Assembly (NCBI GenBank): GCA_030831725.1
Contig: JAURKN010000031.1
Location: forward strand, 1 to 6,924
Reading direction: 5' to 3'
Origin: Ferruginibacter sp.
GTDB lineage: Bacteria; Bacteroidota; Bacteroidia; Chitinophagales; Chitinophagaceae
DNA length: 6,924 nucleotides
The first letter of the stretch is position 1, and each line of letters opens with the position of its first letter. A program made the translations under genes and the position numbers. The notes beneath the pieces are model-generated. The model ran no database searches, was not told the DNA's origin, and worked only from the letters and a program-made list of their open reading frames with translations. Of the stretch, positions 6,588 through 6,924 are shown in pieces.

Positions 6588-6839
6588 ATGAATTATTTCT
6601 ACATACTTTACTCCCCTTCTGCGAATAAATATTATATCGGGCATACAACCGATTCCTTGGACGAAAGAATCAGAAAACATAATTCCAATCATAAGGGCTT
6701 CACAGGCGGATACAGCGACTGGACTTTAGTTTATCAGGAGCAATACCATACAAAAAACGAAGCTCTAGCTAGAGAAAAACAGGTGAAGGCTTGGAAAAGC
6801 AGGAAGGAAATCGAAAAACTAATCAACAAAAAATCATAA
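6588..6839 (+). CDS. Small GIY-YIG nuclease family protein
   Basis: This 83-aa protein is a stand-alone GIY-YIG endonuclease domain of the UPF0213/YhbQ type, with normal length for that group. The first motif is FYILYS (4-9, at the place of GIY) and the second is YYIGHT (15-20). The catalytic Arg is R27 in DERIRKHN, followed by His31, and the metal-binding Glu is E63 in ALAREKQVKAWKSR. The basic C-terminal helix (KAWKSRKEIEKLINKK) may contact nucleic acid. Substrate and role are unknown; it could act on tRNA-gene DNA, given its surroundings, or be a repair or maintenance nuclease. ATG 6588 is the only reasonable start and lies 7 nt after the tRNA terminator, leaving no space for a separate promoter; GAGG at 6570-6573 belongs to the terminator stem. 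The stop TAA is at 6837-6839 and the tRNA ghost begins 4 nt later. Confidence 0.9.
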   Translation: MNYFYILYSPSANKYYIGHTTDSLDERIRKHNSNHKGFTGGYSDWTLVYQEQYHTKNEALAREKQVKAWKSRKEIEKLINKKS

Positions 6840-6851
6840 CAATTCAGAGCA

Positions 6852-6868
6852 TCCCGACTTCGTCGGGA
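6852..6868 (+). repeat. Perfect inverted repeat replacing the anticodon arm
   Basis: TCCCGAC and GTCGGGA form a 7-bp stem around TTC. The segment has the same 17-nt length as the anticodon arm it replaces (6502-6518). Drawn as an anticodon arm it would have stem TCCCG/CGGGA and loop ACTTCGT. Confidence 0.85.
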
Positions 6869-6887
6869 GGGTCCGCGGTTCGAGCCC

Positions 6888-6905
6888 GTACCGATAAATC
6901 GGCAC
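6888..6905 (+). repeat. Imperfect inverted repeat in the insertion before the acceptor strand
   Basis: GTACCGAT and ATCGGCAC pair over 8 positions with one A-C mismatch, leaving a very short loop; a CCGA/TCGG stem with a TAAA loop is the realistic core. It overlaps the last bases of the T stem (6886-6890), so the two structures would compete. Confidence 0.65.
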
Positions 6906-6910
6906 AGGTC

Positions 6911-6924
6911 GTGCTCCCACAAAA
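6911..6924 (+). repeat. Direct repeat, right copy
   Basis: This is identical over 14 nt to 6540-6553. The window ends inside the A-run that in the left copy leads into the tRNA terminator, so a duplicated terminator may follow outside the window. Confidence 0.8.

Larger units (their letters stand above)
6843..6919 (+). pseudogene. Mosaic tRNA-Val ghost with replaced anticodon arm
   Basis: This is a degenerate copy of the tRNA-Val at 6474-6548. Positions 6843-6853 equal 6493-6503 and positions 6867-6889 equal 6517-6539 (23 nt), both at an offset of exactly 350. Positions 6911-6924 equal 6540-6553 at an offset of 371. Between the first two blocks the natural anticodon arm is replaced by a 17-nt palindrome of the same length. 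Between the T arm and the acceptor 3' strand, 21 nt (6890-6910) are inserted. The 5' acceptor strand and the first half of the D arm are absent, so no functional tRNA is expected. The perfect identity of the retained blocks suggests recent origin, gene conversion or selection. Confidence 0.85.
6554..6924 (+). mobile_element. Candidate tRNA-targeting GIY-YIG cassette
   Basis: This unit of about 371 bp contains the tRNA terminator, the GIY-YIG gene and a mosaic copy of the upstream tRNA-Val, and it is bounded by the same 14-nt sequence (tRNA 3' end plus flank) at 6540-6553 and 6911-6924. The layout of intact target gene, nuclease gene and recreated 3' target fragment resembles integration or homing next to a tRNA. 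No integrase or transposase is present. The right boundary is uncertain because the repeat runs into the window end. Confidence 0.4.

Noticed and set aside
6843..6919. A second functional tRNA gene
   Set aside because: The 5' acceptor strand and half of the D arm are missing and 21 nt interrupt the 3' acceptor side, so no cloverleaf can form.
6734..6922. Minus-strand open frame of 62 codons across the nuclease and ghost
   Set aside because: It is antisense to a well-supported GIY-YIG gene and its N-terminus (SNRGPSRRSRDALN) is simply translated tRNA sequence. This type of false ORF is common over tRNA fragments.
6843..6924. Short CRISPR-like repeat unit
   Set aside because: There is only a single copy, the palindromes differ from each other, and the flanking blocks are clearly tRNA sequence.

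Overview
The window reads as part of a Bacteroidota chromosome, probably from the Chitinophagia/Saprospiria/Sphingobacteriia side, although the exact lineage cannot be fixed from the sequence. The evidence is two near-perfect promoters of the Bacteroidota type (TTG, about 18-20 nt, TAnnTTTG) in front of clpS and a tRNA gene, start codons without Shine-Dalgarno sequences, a ClpS with the NDDVNTFEWVIE-type core usual in this phylum, and a small GIY-YIG gene beside a tRNA. Base composition is moderately AT-rich and the coding density is high.

From 1 to about 6315 every gene lies on the minus strand, so transcription runs right to left. Reading in that direction: clpS (6315-6025), which adapts ClpAP/ClpCP to N-end-rule substrates, starts from its own good promoter. 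It is followed after 56 bp by a cytoplasmic cyclophilin-type prolyl isomerase (5968-5531). After an AT-rich gap comes an exported Ppx/GppA-like ASKHA-fold protein (5374-4211), then 50 bp later a membrane-anchored coiled-coil protein of unknown function (4160-3204). This pair probably forms one envelope-related unit. Next is a compact three-gene run: a 160-aa helical protein of unknown function (3139-2657), a divergent MurC-like Mur ligase (2603-1218, with an alternative GTG start at 2657 that overlaps the upstream stop), and imidazolonepropionase hutI (1198 to beyond the left edge). hutI degrades histidine, so its place behind a Mur ligase gives no obvious pathway link.

The right end (about 6429-6924) is on the plus strand and is the most unusual part. 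A tRNA-Val(TAC) gene with its own promoter and a strong intrinsic terminator is followed, only 7 nt after the terminator, by an 83-aa GIY-YIG endonuclease gene. Directly behind that gene lies a mosaic ghost of the same tRNA. It keeps the D-arm 3' strand, the variable region, the T arm and the acceptor 3' strand. Its anticodon arm is replaced by a perfect palindrome of exactly the same length, and a 21-nt hairpin-forming segment is inserted before the acceptor strand. The tRNA 3' end and its flank (14 nt) recur as a direct repeat at the window end. This looks like a tRNA-parasitising nuclease cassette and is the main candidate for an undescribed system here.

No CRISPR array, rRNA, transposase or replication origin is visible. 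No gene-free stretch longer than 300 bases exists.
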